Shown here in pieces: positions 32,213 to 41,394 of a DNA stretch of 53,559 nucleotides; the stretch's first letter is position 1; each line of letters begins with the position of its first letter. Both the position numbers and the translations under genes were made by a program. Below the pieces are notes generated by a model. It worked only from the letters and a program-made list of their open reading frames with translations. It searched no databases and had not been told where the DNA came from. This DNA comes from Clostridia bacterium (GTDB taxonomy: Bacteria; Bacillota; Sulfobacillia; SLMV01): contig PUMM01000072.1 in assembly GCA_003551365.1 (NCBI GenBank), positions 1-53,559 on the forward strand. The letters run 5' to 3'.

Positions 32213-33634
32213 TTGAATCTGCGGCTGACGGCTGCAGTTGCAGTCGGGAAACTGCTGATATGGTTACTGCGGGCCCTCGGACGTGCCGGAACCACCCTGC
32301 CCGGACGGGTCGCACTGCTGGTGGCACCCGACCTCATATCGCTCACCTGCGCTACCGTCGGGGAGCGCATTATAGTTACCGGTACCAATGGGAAGACCAC
32401 CACCTCTGCCATGCTCGAAGCTGTACTGCGCCGCGCCGGGCGCCGGGTTGTCCGCAACGTCAGCGGCGCCAACCTGGCATCGGGGGCGGCCTCCAGCCTG
32501 ATCGCATTCGCCACGCTGGGCGGTCGCCTGCGCGGTGACACTCTCATACTCGAGGTCGATGAGGCAGCTGCTCCGGCGCTGGCCCCGCACATCCGCCCAC
32601 ACTGCGCCATAGTGACCAACCTGTTTCGTGATCAGCTGGATAGATTTGGCGAGCTGGACAGGATCACAGCCCTGGTGCGCAGTTCCCTCGGGGCGGTGCG
32701 GGATGTGGTCTGTTTGAATGCCGATGATCCGGGGGTTGCCCATCTGGCCGAAGGCCTGCCAGCGGGATGCCGCCCCGTCATGTACGGCATGGAACTTTCG
32801 GCCTGGCAGCAGCGAGAGCGGCCGGAGGAGCGGGTGGGCGTCGATGTCAAGCATTGTCCGCAGTGCAGCAGCCGCTTTGCGTACAGTTTCACCACGTATG
32901 GCCATCTGGGCCAGTATCGGTGTCCGCAGTGCAATCTAGCCCGTCCACCTCTGCACGTCATGGGGTTGGTCACGACCGATGACGAGGCTGTGGGGGGGAG
33001 TATGAACCTGCGTTTTGCCGACGAGTTTGCCGCGCAGACCGGCAGCGCCGATCTGGACCTTCGCCTGCGCCTTCCGGGCATATACAACGCCTACAATGCG
33101 ACCGCCGTGGCGGCGGGGGCGGCTGCCATGGGGGTGGCCGCTGAACACATCCGGACGGGACTGGAGAACTTTTCCGGTGCATTCGGGCGAATGGAGAGGA
33201 TTCTGCTCGAGGATGGCGAGTTTTCGCTCGCACTGGTGAAAAACCCCGCCGGTTTCAATGAGGTCCTGCGGACTGTGCGCAGCGACGGGGAGGATGCGAT
33301 CGTAGTGCTGGCGGTGAATGATCGCGCCGCAGATGGACGCGACATCTCCTGGCTCTGGGACGTGCGATTTACCCCATTTGCCGGGCGGCCGGGGATTCGC
33401 TTCGTAGCCAGCGGTCTGCGCGCCCATGATATGGCGGTGCGGTTGAAGTATTCGGAGGTTTCTGAGGAGAGAATCGGCGTGCAGTCTGACCCCTCCAGCG
33501 CGGTGCGGGAGGCATTGCGGGTGGCCGGGGAGTCGACCCGGGTCTATGTGCTGTGTACATACACCGCCATGCTGGCGCTGCGAACCGAGTTGAGTTCGCG
33601 CGGGGTTGTGTCCGAGGTGTGGGAGACCCCATGA
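32213..33634 (+). CDS. murT: Lipid II isoglutaminyl synthase, MurT subunit
   Basis: 473 residues, TTG start with SD GGAGGA. Mur-ligase ATP site VTGTNGKTT (55-63), EVDEAAAPAL, TNLFRDQLDRFGELD, an inserted zinc ribbon with Cys215, 218, 237 and 240 (CPQC...CPQC), and a C-terminal DUF1727 domain. MurT activates the D-glutamate carboxyl of lipid II; GatD supplies ammonia. Coupled to gatD by overlapping stop/start. Confidence 0.96.
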   Translation: MNLRLTAAVAVGKLLIWLLRALGRAGTTLPGRVALLVAPDLISLTCATVGERIIVTGTNGKTTTSAMLEAVLRRAGRRVVRNVSGANLASGAASSLIAFATLGGRLRGDTLILEVDEAAAPALAPHIRPHCAIVTNLFRDQLDRFGELDRITALVRSSLGAVRDVVCLNADDPGVAHLAEGLPAGCRPVMYGMELSAWQQRERPEERVGVDVKHCPQCSSRFAYSFTTYGHLGQYRCPQCNLARPPLHVMGLVTTDDEAVGGSMNLRFADEFAAQTGSADLDLRLRLPGIYNAYNATAVAAGAAAMGVAAEHIRTGLENFSGAFGRMERILLEDGEFSLALVKNPAGFNEVLRTVRSDGEDAIVVLAVNDRAADGRDISWLWDVRFTPFAGRPGIRFVASGLRAHDMAVRLKYSEVSEERIGVQSDPSSAVREALRVAGESTRVYVLCTYTAMLALRTELSSRGVVSEVWETP

Positions 33635-34392
33635 TGATCCGACTGAGGATTGGCCATCTCTATCCCGATCTCATGAATCTTTACGGCGACCGTGGAAACA
33701 TAGTCGCTCTGCGTCGGAGATGCGAGTGGCGCGGCATCCCCGTGCAGGTGGAGTCCATCGATCCGGGAGATCCTCTCGAACCGGACGATTGGGACATACT
33801 GTTCATGGGCGGCGGACAGGATAGCCAACAGGAAATGGTGTGGCGCGACCTGCAGGATAAACGGGGTCCCCTGCTGGAGGCCGCGGAAGACGGCGCGGTC
33901 ATGCTGGCAGTTTGCGGCGGATACCAGCTCTTCGGCCACAGCTACCGCACTGCGTCGGGGCAGCAGATACCGGGCGTGGGAATATTTGATATGGAGACAG
34001 TTGCTGCCGAGCAACGAATTGTGGGCGATGCGGTGATTCAGTCCTCCCTGCTTCCGGGCCGCGGGACGATAGTGGGATTCGAGAACCACGCGGGGCGTAC
34101 CCGTCTGTCCGATGACGCAGAACCACTGGGCTCAGTGCTGATCGGGCGCGGCAATGACGGCAGGGGTGGCATGGAGGGCTGTGTGCGCGGAAACGCTTTT
34201 GGTACCTACCTACACGGTCCCCTCCTGCCGAAAAACCCGCACCTGACGGATCTTCTCCTGGCACTGGCCATGGACCGCGCGGGCGGCGATCCGGCACTGG
34301 AGGTGCTGGATGATGAACTGGAATGGGCGGCACATGAGGCGGCCCGGCGTCGTGCGCGCCGCGGCGCACGCAGACTCATGCGGCGTCGCTGA
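33631..34392 (+). CDS. gatD: Lipid II isoglutaminyl synthase, GatD glutaminase subunit
   Basis: 253 residues from ATG 33631 overlapping the murT stop. GLYPDLMNLYGDRGNI-like start IGHLYPDLMNLYGDRGNIVA, nucleophile Cys95 in LAVCGGYQLFG, and YLHGPLLPKNP with the partner histidine near 195. Hydrolyses glutamine and passes ammonia to MurT for peptidoglycan amidation. The arginine-rich C-terminus is typical. Confidence 0.96.
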   Translation: MMIRLRIGHLYPDLMNLYGDRGNIVALRRRCEWRGIPVQVESIDPGDPLEPDDWDILFMGGGQDSQQEMVWRDLQDKRGPLLEAAEDGAVMLAVCGGYQLFGHSYRTASGQQIPGVGIFDMETVAAEQRIVGDAVIQSSLLPGRGTIVGFENHAGRTRLSDDAEPLGSVLIGRGNDGRGGMEGCVRGNAFGTYLHGPLLPKNPHLTDLLLALAMDRAGGDPALEVLDDELEWAAHEAARRRARRGARRLMRRR

Positions 34393-34416
34393 TGAGTTCG
34401 CTCAGGCGCCCCTCAC

Positions 34417-35799
34417 CTACAGGCGTCCGATCAGGACCCACCAGCTGATCTGGATCAGCACGGTGATCAGCGTTATGGCCGCCTGAGCCGGGAAGAATCG
34501 CAGGGTCTCCCGTTCGCTGAAGGCCCCGGTCTCACCCACACCAACCAGGATCATGAGATTGTGAAAGGGAAGGGCGATGCCCATGTTCGCCGTGCTGTAT
34601 ATGAGCAGTGCCGGTGCGAAGGACGGGACATCGAACTGTGCAGCCATGGCCATGAGCGGCGGCACCAGCATGGACAGGGTGGCCAGGACGCTCCCCACGA
34701 ACAGGTGCAGTACGAAGCCGGCCGCGGCCACGTAACCCAGAATGAACAGGTAGTGCTCGGATATCTGTGCCGGAAGGAGAAACTGCAGCAGCCATTCGGT
34801 GAGGCCGGTGGCCTCACTTATGGCTCCGATGGCCAGCGCGGCGGTGGCAAACAGCAGCGCGGACCAGTCCACGCCCTCCGATAGGTCCGACTCCCCCAGG
34901 ATCCCGCCTATACCGGGCAGAGCCATTCCGACCCCCACCCCCAGGGCCACCCATCCGGGATGAATGCCGTGCAGGGAGTCCGTAATCCACAAAAGAAGGG
35001 CCAGTGCAATCCAGGCCAGCACCCGCATCTCGTCGGCCGACAGACGCCCCATATCCCGCGCTTTCTTCCGCCAGGCGGCTGGATCTATGTTCAGGGGGAC
35101 CGGCTGGAAGACCAGGAGGTGGGCGCCCAGCATCAGGCCTGCTGCAGCCAGGGCGGGCACGCTCATGAGCGTTGCCCATTCCAGCCAGGAGATACCCCCG
35201 GCCAGCGATGCGGTCACCGGATTCAGGATGGCCTCGGAAGTGAGAAAGAGCATGGAGGCCGGGACCGACCCCATAAATACGCAGAACCCCAGACTGGCCC
35301 GCCCCTCCGCATCCACCCCGGATTCGCGGAGTATCTCCCACACCAGAGCCATGATGAGGAATGCGCGGGGAAAGGGGAGGGGGACCAGGGGGGCGAGGAT
35401 GAGGTTCAGACCGTATATCATTATCACCAGCTGGGTGTACGAGCGGACGTACCTGCTCACCAGACGCACGGCGATTCTGCGGGCCAGTCCAACCCGGGTC
35501 ACGCCCCGGGCGATGAGATAGGCTCCAATCATGAGCCAGGCCATGGGGGTGATCCAGAACCCGAAGAGGTCTTCCGGTGCGCCTATGCCGGTCACTGCGA
35601 AAAACAAGAGCATCGACATGGAGGTATAGGCAGGCGGTATGAGGGCCACAGCCCACCATATGACCGTCAGGAGGATGCCCACCAGGGCCACCCTGGTCTG
35701 CAGTGGCAGGCCACTGGAAGCCGTCATCCACCAGGCAATGAGCACTGCTACGGCGGACAGCAGGCCGGCCAGATGTCGCCGATCCATGTTATGTCGCAT
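34417..35799 (-). CDS. SLC13/DASS-type anion symporter
   Basis: 460 residues from ATG 35799; the track ORF's 124-residue leader is not protein-like. About 11-12 membrane segments. WWAVALIPPAYTSMSMLLFF, FGFWITPMAWLMIGAYLIA and FVGSVLATLSMLVPPLMAMA resemble the Na+/dicarboxylate or sulfate symporter (DASS) family; the C-terminal STANMGIALPFHN matches its second conserved motif. Likely substrate a di- or tricarboxylate or sulfate. The 1.2-kb region upstream carries a c-di-GMP riboswitch in the same orientation. Confidence 0.82.
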   Translation of the reverse strand: MRHNMDRRHLAGLLSAVAVLIAWWMTASSGLPLQTRVALVGILLTVIWWAVALIPPAYTSMSMLLFFAVTGIGAPEDLFGFWITPMAWLMIGAYLIARGVTRVGLARRIAVRLVSRYVRSYTQLVIMIYGLNLILAPLVPLPFPRAFLIMALVWEILRESGVDAEGRASLGFCVFMGSVPASMLFLTSEAILNPVTASLAGGISWLEWATLMSVPALAAAGLMLGAHLLVFQPVPLNIDPAAWRKKARDMGRLSADEMRVLAWIALALLLWITDSLHGIHPGWVALGVGVGMALPGIGGILGESDLSEGVDWSALLFATAALAIGAISEATGLTEWLLQFLLPAQISEHYLFILGYVAAAGFVLHLFVGSVLATLSMLVPPLMAMAAQFDVPSFAPALLIYSTANMGIALPFHNLMILVGVGETGAFSERETLRFFPAQAAITLITVLIQISWWVLIGRL

Positions 35800-36518
35800 T
35801 TCTGACCCGCCCTCTCTCGGTATCGGGATCCGTCCGGGGCGGCCGTCGCTCCTTCGCCGCGGGCAGTCATCCAGCTGAGCGACAGTCGGCCCCACCCTGT
35901 TTGAGTTCTGCGATTTGCTGCAGGTACCTGCCGAGAAGATGTGATTAGTCGTCGGGAACTGTTCCCTCCCGCTCAGCTGAGAGAGGTGGCAGGCCCGGAC
36001 ACCGGAGGGGTGTGCAGAGGTTAGAGTTTTCCGGCAGTGCGCGCCCTGCGCCCCACGGATGGGGCGAGAGGGGAAGGCGCGGCGACAGCGGAAACTGCAT
36101 TCTTGCGGCAGCTCGACGCCTCCGGTTCTGGCCGCAGAACTGGGAGCGACGCGCCGGTCGGATAGTTCCAATCCCGCGGTGCGTCGCTGGAGGGGTGAGC
36201 CGGCAGTAGAACACAGAAAATCTCGTCTCCAGTGTCCGGGTGAGGGGGTAAAGATTCTGAGATGTGACGCAGCGCATTCGTTTCCGGGAGATCCGGCAGT
36301 CCATCGCCGGGCCGCCGCACGAACGGTTCTCGGCAGCGCCGGGTTCCGCTTGTGAGGACGGAGTAACGACGGTATGACGGTCGGCCGTCAGCAGCGAGGC
36401 GGAGCTGGGGCACGACCGGTGCGGGGCCGTCATCGGCGCGAAGCTGCGCCTGGCGGCGCTCCGACCCGTATGACCACCTGCGGCATTTTGTCTTGCGATG
36501 GACTCAGGTAGCACAGCC

Positions 36519-36537
36519 GGTTCCTCCCGTAGGAACC
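36519..36537 (-). promoter_or_regulatory. Hairpin holding an SD-like sequence
   Basis: On the minus strand GGTTCCT-ACGGG-AGGAACC; the 3' arm plus loop contains GGGAGGA, 8 bases before a GTG. The ORF that would follow is not convincing. In the plus orientation the hairpin is followed after a bulge by TTTT, so it could end a plus-strand transcript. Confidence 0.35.
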
Positions 36538-36579
36538 GAGGCCGGCCTTTTCCGCGTGGTTGCGCAGCCTGTAACGAGT

Positions 36580-36604
36580 AAAAGCGAGCCGATTCTAGTT
36601 CGGC
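36580..36604 (-). terminator. Putative terminator of the c-di-GMP riboswitch
   Basis: Minus strand: GCCGA (36604-36600), loop, TCGGC (36592-36588), then TTTT at 36583-36580. The 5' arm reuses bases of the aptamer's last stem, so aptamer and terminator exclude one another. Confidence 0.5.
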
Positions 36605-36690
36605 AGCCCGGCCATCCCTGCCCTCTGGGCTCAGGATCCGCAGCTTTGCGTCCGCACCTTGCGATGCGTTTGCCTTTATCGCTGGAAGCG
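36598..36690 (-). promoter_or_regulatory. Cyclic di-GMP-I (GEMM-I) riboswitch
   Basis: Minus strand reads GGCAAAC, then stem GCATC-GCAA-GGTGC with a GNRA tetraloop, then GGACGCAAAGC, CCTGAG (tetraloop-receptor position), and a second stem GGCAG...CTGCC with GGCCGGG. These are the conserved blocks of GEMM-I in the right order and spacing. It senses c-di-GMP and controls motility, surface and transport genes. The nearest same-strand gene is the SLC13 transporter about 800 bases downstream. Confidence 0.87.
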
Positions 36691-36768
36691 ACCCGCCTCG
36701 GGTCCCCAATTGCTCTGTACGTCTAACATGATATCTGAGATTTACTGCCCGGGCAAGGCGGAGGCGGC

Positions 36769-36774
36769 ATTATA
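36769..36774 (-). promoter_or_regulatory. Possible -10 box upstream of the c-di-GMP riboswitch
   Basis: TATAAT on the minus strand about 80 bases before the aptamer. No good -35 is visible. Confidence 0.35.
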
Positions 36775-36977
36775 TGCGAAATACGTTGCCCGGCGTCCGC
36801 GCGGTGGCGCAAATCGTCGGGATGCCCGTCGTCGGGGCGGTGCGGTCTCCGTCGATGCGCGTCATTTGCTGCCCAAAGCCCGGAAACTCCGCTGCATCTT
36901 GTGTATTGGCCTTTTTTGAAATATGGTCATGATAGGTAATGATCCCACGTCTGGATGCGAGAAAGGGGCTGAGTGTC

Positions 36978-37898
36978 ATGTATGATGTGATTATCGTCGG
37001 TGGTGGGCCGGGAGGGCTCACGGCCGCTATATACACCAGCAGGGCCGGGTGGAATACCGCAGTCCTGGAGAAGGAGATGCCCGGCGGGCTAATGGCCAGC
37101 ACAGACGTTATCGAGAACTGGCCGGGGCGCCCGGCGGTCAGCGGGGCAGAACTGGCGGAGGATTTCCGGGAGCACGCGGAGCGTTTTGGGGCCGAACTGG
37201 TCATGGATGAGGCCCAGTCGCTCGACATCTCGTCTGAGGTGAAAACCGTTCGTGGGGCGGCTGGAGAGTATTCTGGCCGAGCACTGGTTCTGGCCACTGG
37301 TTCTGCCCCCCGCACCCTGGGAGTTCCCGGGGAGGCGAGGTTGACCGGCCGCGGCGTTTCGTACTGTGCTACATGCGACGGTGCCTTCTTCGGTGGGAAG
37401 GAAGTGGCCTGTGTGGGCGGGGGCGACGCGGCCGTGCAGGAGGCGTTATTCCTCACTCGTTTCGCCAGTAAGGTCTATCTCATTCACCGGCGGGATGAGC
37501 TCCGCGCTGTACAGGCTCTGCAGGAGCGTCTCTTCGCCAGTGAGCAGATCGAGGTCGTCTGGAATTCCGTGGTCGAGGAGATCATGGGAGACGAGAGCGT
37601 GACCGGTCTGCAGGTTCACAATGTGACGGTGGGACAGAGCAGGGAACTGCCGGTATCCGGAGTGTTCATATATGTGGGACACCGCCCCGCCACCGGGTTC
37701 GTGTCGGGCGAACTGGAGCTGGACGCCGATGGATACATAAAGGCAGATGAGGATCTGGGGACCTCCGTGCCCGGCGTATTTGCCGTTGGCGATGTCAGAC
37801 ACCGGCTGCAGAGGCAGATTGCCACGGCGGTGGGAGACGGGGCTACCGCAGCCATGGCCATTGAGGAGTACTTCAACCAGACGACTGCAGGGCGGTAG
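36978..37898 (+). CDS. trxB: Thioredoxin reductase
   Basis: 306 residues from ATG 36978. FAD motif IIVGGGPGGLTAA (5-17), redox-active CATC (130-133), NADPH motif GGGDAAVQEALFL with the HRR (170-172) that binds the NADPH phosphate, and the closing GVFAVGDVRHRLQRQIATAVGDGATAA. Complete and of normal length. Keeps thioredoxin reduced; no trxA gene is adjacent. Confidence 0.96.
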   Translation: MYDVIIVGGGPGGLTAAIYTSRAGWNTAVLEKEMPGGLMASTDVIENWPGRPAVSGAELAEDFREHAERFGAELVMDEAQSLDISSEVKTVRGAAGEYSGRALVLATGSAPRTLGVPGEARLTGRGVSYCATCDGAFFGGKEVACVGGGDAAVQEALFLTRFASKVYLIHRRDELRAVQALQERLFASEQIEVVWNSVVEEIMGDESVTGLQVHNVTVGQSRELPVSGVFIYVGHRPATGFVSGELELDADGYIKADEDLGTSVPGVFAVGDVRHRLQRQIATAVGDGATAAMAIEEYFNQTTAGR

Positions 37899-37997
37899 GC
37901 GGGCCGCAATTGCACTCCTTTGCTGTGACCTGCGGCAGGGCTGGGCGCAGCTGGTCGAGAATACCTCCTGCACAGATTAGGGGATGGGGGCGGTTCC

Positions 37998-38477
37998 GTG
38001 CAGCTGATTGATCTGGCCTACACCGCACAGATTACAGCGTTCATAGGTCTGTTCGGCTACCTGTATGCTGCTTTCATGCAGGTCAGGCTGGAGCGTACAC
38101 TGGATCGGTTGATGAACACCGAGGTCCAGCCCGATGACCTGCCGGAGGAGGAGCGCAGAACGCGGTACGCGCATCGCCGCGGGCAGCTGGGAGGCGCCAC
38201 GGAGTGGGAGATGCTGTCGTGGGATGAGAAGATGCACTACATGCAGCGGGAGAGAAATTTGAACTGGGCGGCCGCCGCGGCCGGCCTGTTGACGGTGCTG
38301 GGGGGAATTATCTGGGGCTGGGCAGAGGTCGGGCACGGCTGGGAGGAGGGTCTCGGAACCTTCTGGCTGGCGGTTCTGACGGCCCTGTTTTTGCTCGGGG
38401 CCGGCTATCTGAGTTATGCCCATTACCAGAGGTGGAAGCGGGGGCGGGCCGACTACCTGCGGACGAGGGGTGAGTGA
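37998..38477 (+). CDS. Membrane protein of unknown function
   Basis: 159 residues from GTG 37998 (SD GGGATGGGGG). One N-terminal helix (ITAFIGLFGYLYAAFMQV), a charged central region (EEERRTRYAHRRG), then two C-terminal helices (AAAAAGLLTVLGGIIWGW and FWLAVLTALFLLGAGYLSYA). The layout suggests a cytoplasmic middle domain between membrane anchors. Not recognised. Convergent end with the next gene is 4 bases away. Confidence 0.7.
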   Translation: MQLIDLAYTAQITAFIGLFGYLYAAFMQVRLERTLDRLMNTEVQPDDLPEEERRTRYAHRRGQLGGATEWEMLSWDEKMHYMQRERNLNWAAAAAGLLTVLGGIIWGWAEVGHGWEEGLGTFWLAVLTALFLLGAGYLSYAHYQRWKRGRADYLRTRGE

Positions 38478-38481
38478 TGCC

Positions 38482-38796
38482 TCAACGGGTATCGGCAATC
38501 TGCCCTCCCAGCTCGCGCAGCACCGTCCGCACCCGGCGCATGCCGGAGCTGTCGACGGTGAGCAGCAGAGCCGGAGTGGGCCCGGTCTGCAGGTCGGCGT
38601 GTGCGACATCCGCAAGGGCTGAACGGGCCTTTCGGGCGGTGTGTACGGAGGCAAAGGTTATTCGCAGAGTTCTGCGCGTCACCGCCGGTTTGACTTCGGC
38701 GTCGTCGATCTGGCGGGCCGGAGGACCGACCGGATGCGGTCTGTGCCCGGAGCTGCCTTCGGTGTGTCTGATCGCGGAGCACCTCCCTGTCCCCAT
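38482..38796 (-). CDS. Hypothetical small protein
   Basis: 104 residues if ATG 38796 is used; the SD-like GGGAGG lies just inside the gene, so the start is unsure. The last 60 residues (from RRTLRITFASVHTARKARSA to VRTVLRELGGQIADTR) read like a small alpha/beta domain with regular amphipathic pattern. Ends 4 bases from the convergent gene, which supports a real gene. No family recognised. Confidence 0.45.
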   Translation of the reverse strand: MGTGRCSAIRHTEGSSGHRPHPVGPPARQIDDAEVKPAVTRRTLRITFASVHTARKARSALADVAHADLQTGPTPALLLTVDSSGMRRVRTVLRELGGQIADTR

Positions 38797-38858
38797 ATGA
38801 TGCACAGCGACGGGGGGCACGTATTCCGGTTTACTTACGTTCGCCCACGCAGCGGGCA

Positions 38859-38867
38859 TGTTATAAT
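38859..38867 (+). promoter_or_regulatory. Extended -10 promoter
   Basis: TG-T-TATAAT at 38859-38867, an extended -10 element with no clear -35, about 45 bases before the ABC-class ATPase gene's SD (GGAGGG, 38911). Confidence 0.6.
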
Positions 38868-38921
38868 GATGTGTCAATGCCAGTGTGAATGCAGCAGCAG
38901 GAACTCAATCGGAGGGATACA

Positions 38922-40667
38922 GTGAGCAAGATCAAGGATGCCAGTCACCTGGCGAGTGAATTGAAACGGATTGACAGCAAGGGTTACAAGGCATACAAGG
39001 ACATTGCTGGCACCTACGGGGTGGACGAGTTCACGCTATTTGTGGATCACGTACAGGGAGATCCCTTTGCCTCGCCATCCAAGGTTCGGCTGCGCCTCGA
39101 TGCCGGGCGCGCACAGTTTCCCAGCGATCTGTCCGACAATCCGGATCGGAGAATTGCCCTGGAGGATTACATCCTGCGCGCCTTTGATTCGGTGTTGAAT
39201 CGCGTGGCCAAGGGCAACCGCGGTTCCGGCAAGAGTGGAATGCTGGCGGTAGACCGACCGGGACAGCAGGTACTGGAGAGAACTGCCGTGGTCGTCACCT
39301 CCGAATACGTGGAGGTGCGCTTGGTCGCCGGACTGCCGGCGCGCGGGCGCAAAGTGCTGGGAATGCAGGCTCAGAAGATGCTGCTGGAAGAACTGCCGGC
39401 CGCCGGAAGAAGGGCCATGTATCACTCGGCGCTGGACGGGCGTGAAGTGCGGAAGTTCGTGCTGTCAGTGGAAGATGCGGCCAAGCTCAGACGGCAGCTA
39501 TCCTCCATGGGAGCAGTGGCCTTTGTGGCGGACGGGTCGATTCTTCCCCGCGAGTCGGGGGTATCGGAGAAACCGATGTTGCGCGACGAAGCAGTGCCGT
39601 TTCGCGCGCCCTCCTCGCTGAAAAGAGAGGCGACGCTGGCCAACGGTGGTCGCGTCTCCGGAATGGCGATTCCCGAGGGCGTGAATCTGATCGTGGGCGG
39701 TGGATATCACGGCAAGTCTACCCTGCTGGAGGCGCTGGATCGCGGGATATACAATCACATTCCTGGTGACGGACGGGAACTCGTGGTGACCCGCCCGTCC
39801 GCCATCAAGATCCGGGCGGAGGATGGCCGACAGGTGACCGGTGTGGACATACGTCCCTTTATCCGCGACCTGCCCAACAGGACTGACACCGGAAACTTCA
39901 CCACCCCCTCGGCCAGCGGTAGCACCTCCCAGGCCGCCAACATCATGGAGGCGCTGGAGATGGGTGCCGACACCCTGTTGGTAGATGAGGATACCAGTGC
40001 AACCAATTTTATGATGCGCGACATGCGTATGCAGCTGCTGGTGGCGGCGGATAAGGAGCCCATCACCCCGTTCATTGACCGGGTGCGCCAGCTGCATCGC
40101 CAGCTGGGCGTCTCCACCGTACTGGTGGTGGGCGGATCGGGCGATTATTTCGACGTGGCCGACACGGTGATCATGATGGATCATTATCGCCCCAAAAATG
40201 TGACCGCCGAAGCTGCCGAGATTGCGGAACGATTCCCCACGGGACGGGCGGAAGAATCGCCGGGCGGAATGCCGCGGCGCAACCGGCGTTTTCCCGACCC
40301 GGACAGCATAGATGCCCGGCACAGGGGACGCGTGAAGGTGAAGACGCGGGGAATGTCCACCATACAATTCGGCACGGAGACGATTGACCTGTCCAGCGTG
40401 GAGCAGCTGGTCGATTTCAGTCAGACGCGGGCCATAGCGGACGCCCTGGTTTCGGTGCGCAGCCGATTTCCGGACATGTGCATTTACGATGCCCTGGAGC
40501 ACCTGGAGCGAGAGTTGGATCAGAAGGGTCTGGATGTGCTTTCGCCCTTCAGCGGGCATCCCGGGGACTATGCCCGCCCGCGCTGCATGGAGATCGCCGC
40601 GGCTCTGAACCGTCTGCGGTCGCTGCGCCTGCTGAAGACTGAGTACATGCGGACGGGAGGGGGATGA
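38922..40667 (+). CDS. Predicted ATPase of the ABC class (COG3044 type)
   Basis: 581 residues from GTG 38922 (SD GGAGGG, 5-base spacing). N-terminal region with a GNRGSGKSG segment (98-106) and GQQVLERTAVVV; then Walker A GGGYHGKST (259-267), signature-like ASGSTSQAAN (331-340), Walker B TLLVDED (351-357) and a C-terminal region with RARP-type sequence. This matches the COG3044 family, found in many bacteria and archaea, whose role is unknown. It leads a four-gene cluster with a SpoIIE-type phosphatase. Confidence 0.9.
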   Translation: MSKIKDASHLASELKRIDSKGYKAYKDIAGTYGVDEFTLFVDHVQGDPFASPSKVRLRLDAGRAQFPSDLSDNPDRRIALEDYILRAFDSVLNRVAKGNRGSGKSGMLAVDRPGQQVLERTAVVVTSEYVEVRLVAGLPARGRKVLGMQAQKMLLEELPAAGRRAMYHSALDGREVRKFVLSVEDAAKLRRQLSSMGAVAFVADGSILPRESGVSEKPMLRDEAVPFRAPSSLKREATLANGGRVSGMAIPEGVNLIVGGGYHGKSTLLEALDRGIYNHIPGDGRELVVTRPSAIKIRAEDGRQVTGVDIRPFIRDLPNRTDTGNFTTPSASGSTSQAANIMEALEMGADTLLVDEDTSATNFMMRDMRMQLLVAADKEPITPFIDRVRQLHRQLGVSTVLVVGGSGDYFDVADTVIMMDHYRPKNVTAEAAEIAERFPTGRAEESPGGMPRRNRRFPDPDSIDARHRGRVKVKTRGMSTIQFGTETIDLSSVEQLVDFSQTRAIADALVSVRSRFPDMCIYDALEHLERELDQKGLDVLSPFSGHPGDYARPRCMEIAAALNRLRSLRLLKTEYMRTGGG

Positions 40668-40671
40668 GCAC

Positions 40672-41394
40672 ATGCCCGAACGCCACCTGGTTGATGTGGC
40701 CGTGCGCAAGACCCCGAAATCCGGCCTTTCCACCAGCGGTGACAGTGTGGATGTGGTGGAGAGACCCCGCGGGGGGCTCTCCGTCGTCGCCGCGGACGGC
40801 CAGGGCAGCGGTGAACCGGCCAAGCGAGTCAGCAACCTGGTGGTGGCGCGGGCAACCTCATTGTTGGCCGAGGGCGCGCGCGACGGAGCCGTGGCGCGGG
40901 CGGTGCACGACAACCTCTATGCTCTGCGGGGCGGCAAGATAGTCTGTACGCTGGTTATCCTGTCCGTGGATCTGTACACTGGAACATTTGTCATATCACG
41001 TAACGGTAACGCCGGAGCGCTGTTCTTTGATGGGGAGAACATCACCACGCTGGATGAGCGAGTGCCGCCCATAGGGGTGCATCATTTCACCAAGCCAGCC
41101 ATACTGGAGTGCCCCATACGACCCGGAACCCGTGCCGCCATCTTCACCGACGGAGTGATACACGCGGGGAGAAAGCGGGGCCAGCAGCTGGGCGTTGCTC
41201 CCCTGGCCGATCATCTGCGGGAGGAGGATAGCCGCGCCTCGGTGCTGGCTGATGCGATGTTCTCGTCTGCTCTGGCTGCCGCGGGAGGGACTTCGATTGA
41301 TGATATGTCCCTGGCCGTGGTGACCCTACAACCCAGAGAGGTGGCCATGGGAGAGGCTGCGGTGCGCTCAATTGACATTGCGTTTCCGTATTGA
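40672..41394 (+). CDS. SpoIIE/PP2C-type serine phosphatase
   Basis: 240 residues, SD GGGAGGGGG. VVAADGQGSGEPAKRVSN is the first metal-binding motif of the SpoIIE group, followed by GKIVCTLVILSVDLYTGTFV, GNAGALFFD, AAIFTDGVIHAGRK and SIDDMSLAVVTL. No membrane or sensory domain is fused, so it is a soluble phosphatase that may act on an anti-sigma antagonist or on its cluster partners. The next gene overlaps it by 23 bases. Confidence 0.88.
   Translation: MPERHLVDVAVRKTPKSGLSTSGDSVDVVERPRGGLSVVAADGQGSGEPAKRVSNLVVARATSLLAEGARDGAVARAVHDNLYALRGGKIVCTLVILSVDLYTGTFVISRNGNAGALFFDGENITTLDERVPPIGVHHFTKPAILECPIRPGTRAAIFTDGVIHAGRKRGQQLGVAPLADHLREEDSRASVLADAMFSSALAAAGGTSIDDMSLAVVTLQPREVAMGEAAVRSIDIAFPY

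Larger units (their letters stand above)
35800..36977. other. 1.2-kb region without a convincing gene
   Basis: Much the longest such gap in the window. Long track ORFs here (35945-36709, 36021-36413 minus) are rich in R, S, P, lack good starts or domains, and one begins inside the riboswitch. It holds the c-di-GMP-I riboswitch, a putative terminator, an SD-like hairpin and possible promoters. It may encode a structured leader or ncRNA. RNase P RNA and tmRNA consensus segments were searched by eye and not found. Confidence 0.6.

Noticed and set aside
35900-36550. Possible RNase P RNA or tmRNA
   Set aside because: One ACAGAAAA-like segment occurs, but GAAAGTCC and the other universal blocks are absent; no tmRNA tag or tRNA-like ends.
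35945-36709. 254-residue minus-strand ORF in the gene-poor region
   Set aside because: Begins inside the c-di-GMP riboswitch, composition is not protein-like, no domain. An alternative GTG after an SD-like sequence does not improve it.
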